DNA of 18,405 nt from JBEEJZ01 sp046046915 (GTDB taxonomy: Bacteria > Pseudomonadota > Gammaproteobacteria > Burkholderiales > Burkholderiaceae_C), in the NCBI GenBank assembly GCA_046046915.1, contig JBJOIT010000053.1:1-18405 (forward strand). Direction: 5' to 3'. Shown in pieces: positions 17,485 through 18,405 of the stretch (positions are counted from its first letter, which is position 1; every line of letters starts with the position of its first letter). The translations under genes and the position numbers were made by a program. The notes beneath the pieces are model-generated. The model did no database searches. It saw nothing but the letters and a program-made list of their open reading frames with translations, and was not told the origin of the DNA.

Positions 17485-18405
17485 ATGGCATTGGTAGAAG
17501 TACAGGTTCCCGATATTGGGGACTTTGATGAAGTGGCTGTGATCGAGTTGCTGGTGAAGCCTGGCGACACCGTGAAGGCAGAACAATCCTTGATCACCGT
17601 GGAGTCTGACAAGGCCTCGATGGAAATTCCGTCAAGCACGGCCGGTGTGGTGAAAGAGCTGCGCGTCAAGCTGGGTGACAAAGTCAAGCAAGGCAGTGTG
17701 GTGCTGGTGCTGGAAGCAGACGGTGCCGGATCAGCGCCTTCCGCTGCGCCCGCTGCAGCACCTGCTGCTGCCACCGTTGCAGTGCCAGCGCCAGTCGCTG
17801 CTGCACCTGCCCCCTCAGCTGTGGCCGCACCTGTAGCCGCAGCGGTGTCAGGCCCCATCGAGATTCGTGTTCCTGACATTGGGGACTTCAAAGACGTTGC
17901 CGTCATTGAGGTGCTGGTCAAGGTGGGCGATGCGATCAAGGTCGAGCAGTCCTTGATCACCGTCGAGTCCGACAAAGCTTCGATGGAAATTCCGTCCAGC
18001 CACGCCGGTGTTCTGAAAGAGCTGAAGGTCAAACTGGGTGACACCGTCAATATTGGCGACCTGATTGCCATGCTGGAGGGCGCCGGTGGTGTCACTTTGG
18101 CTGCCTCTACGGCGGCTCCCGTTGCTGCTGCAGCTGCTTCCGCCCCGGTGACTGCGCCCGCGGCCGCTGCGTTGGCTTCGGTCGTTGCCACGGCGTCTGT
18201 GCCCGCTCACAACCCCACGGTGGCACCTGTGGGCCTGCCCCATGCGTCGCCTTCGGTGCGCAAGTTCGCCCGTGAACTTGGTGTGCCTCTGGACGAACTC
18301 AAGGGTTCTGGCCTCAACGGCCGTATCACGGCGTCAGACATCCAGAACTTCACCAAGGCGGTGATGGCCGGTGGTGTTCAGACCAAGGCGCAAGCGGCCA
18401 AGGCG
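17485..18405 (+). CDS. aceF: Pyruvate dehydrogenase E2 (dihydrolipoamide acetyltransferase), N-terminal part, cut by window edge
   Basis: AceF forms the core of the pyruvate dehydrogenase complex and carries acetyl groups to CoA. The frame is open from the ATG at 17485 to the window end (307 codons), so the catalytic domain lies outside. Parts seen: lipoyl domain 1 (about 2-77) with lipoyl-lysine Lys43 in ESDKASMEIPSS, an Ala/Pro-rich linker (about 81-121), lipoyl domain 2 (about 124-199) with Lys164 in the same motif, a second Ala/Pro/Val linker (about 203-250), and the peripheral-subunit-binding domain (about 253-290; SVRKFARELGV, GSGLNGRITASDI). Two lipoyl domains differ from the three of E. 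coli. GGAG six bases before the ATG is the ribosome site. Confidence 0.97.
   Translation, partial: MALVEVQVPDIGDFDEVAVIELLVKPGDTVKAEQSLITVESDKASMEIPSSTAGVVKELRVKLGDKVKQGSVVLVLEADGAGSAPSAAPAAAPAAATVAVPAPVAAAPAPSAVAAPVAAAVSGPIEIRVPDIGDFKDVAVIEVLVKVGDAIKVEQSLITVESDKASMEIPSSHAGVLKELKVKLGDTVNIGDLIAMLEGAGGVTLAASTAAPVAAAAASAPVTAPAAAALASVVATASVPAHNPTVAPVGLPHASPSVRKFARELGVPLDELKGSGLNGRITASDIQNFTKAVMAGGVQTKAQAAKA
17491..18084 (+). repeat. Tandem lipoyl-domain repeat in aceF
   Basis: Two in-frame copies of the lipoyl domain coding sequence lie at about 17491-17721 and 17854-18084, offset by 363 bases (121 codons). Similarity at the DNA level is strongest around the lipoyl-lysine codons (about 17589-17635 versus 17952-17998), where only a few mostly third-position changes are visible. 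This is a normal domain duplication of E2 proteins, possibly kept alike by gene conversion or strong constraint. Confidence 0.85.

Overview
The window looks like ordinary chromosome from a high-GC betaproteobacterium, most likely Burkholderiales and probably the family Comamonadaceae (Acidovorax/Rhodoferax/Polaromonas type). The reasons are the gene order mfd | ispD-ispF | envZ-ompR, the E. coli-like homodimeric pyruvate dehydrogenase E1 (aceE) with a multi-lipoyl E2 (aceF), the DUF4124-type small exported proteins, and the dense Ala-rich coding. This placement is inference from gene content, not from a search. I see no tRNA, rRNA, insertion sequence, integrase, CRISPR array or phage gene, and no gene-free stretch longer than about 180 bases.

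Layout. 1-690 (-) is the N-terminal part of mfd, cut by the window edge. Divergent from it are ispD and ispF (800-2034, +), two steps of the non-mevalonate isoprenoid pathway that overlap by ATGA. An OmpR/EnvZ-type two-component pair (2012-4130, -) runs towards ispF, and the two 3' ends overlap. Divergent from ompR is a small exported protein followed by an FAD-dependent oxidoreductase of the L-2-hydroxyglutarate oxidase type (4266-5729, +). Next come pyrD (5767-6876, -) and rpiA (6909-7598, +), whose start codons are only 32 bases apart. A minus-strand cluster follows: folD, prlC-type oligopeptidase, and an exported DUF4124-glutaredoxin protein (11302 down to 7601). Upstream of folD, behind a terminator-like hairpin, lies a second two-component system: a large PAS sensor kinase and a FixJ/LuxR-type regulator (14552 down to 11382). 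Divergent from the kinase is aceE (14729-17458, +), then aceF, cut at the right edge after two lipoyl domains and the E3/E1-binding domain.

How it works together. Most genes are housekeeping: DNA repair coupled to transcription, isoprenoid precursors, pyrimidine synthesis, pentose phosphates, one-carbon folate metabolism, peptide turnover and pyruvate oxidation. The regulatory interest lies in the intergenic gaps: palindromes between the PAS kinase operon and aceE, a compact shared promoter between pyrD and rpiA, inverted TGTAACA/TGTTACA sites upstream of ompR, and a terminator-like hairpin that seems to sit inside the last codons of the DUF4124-glutaredoxin gene. I found no convincing undescribed multi-gene system.
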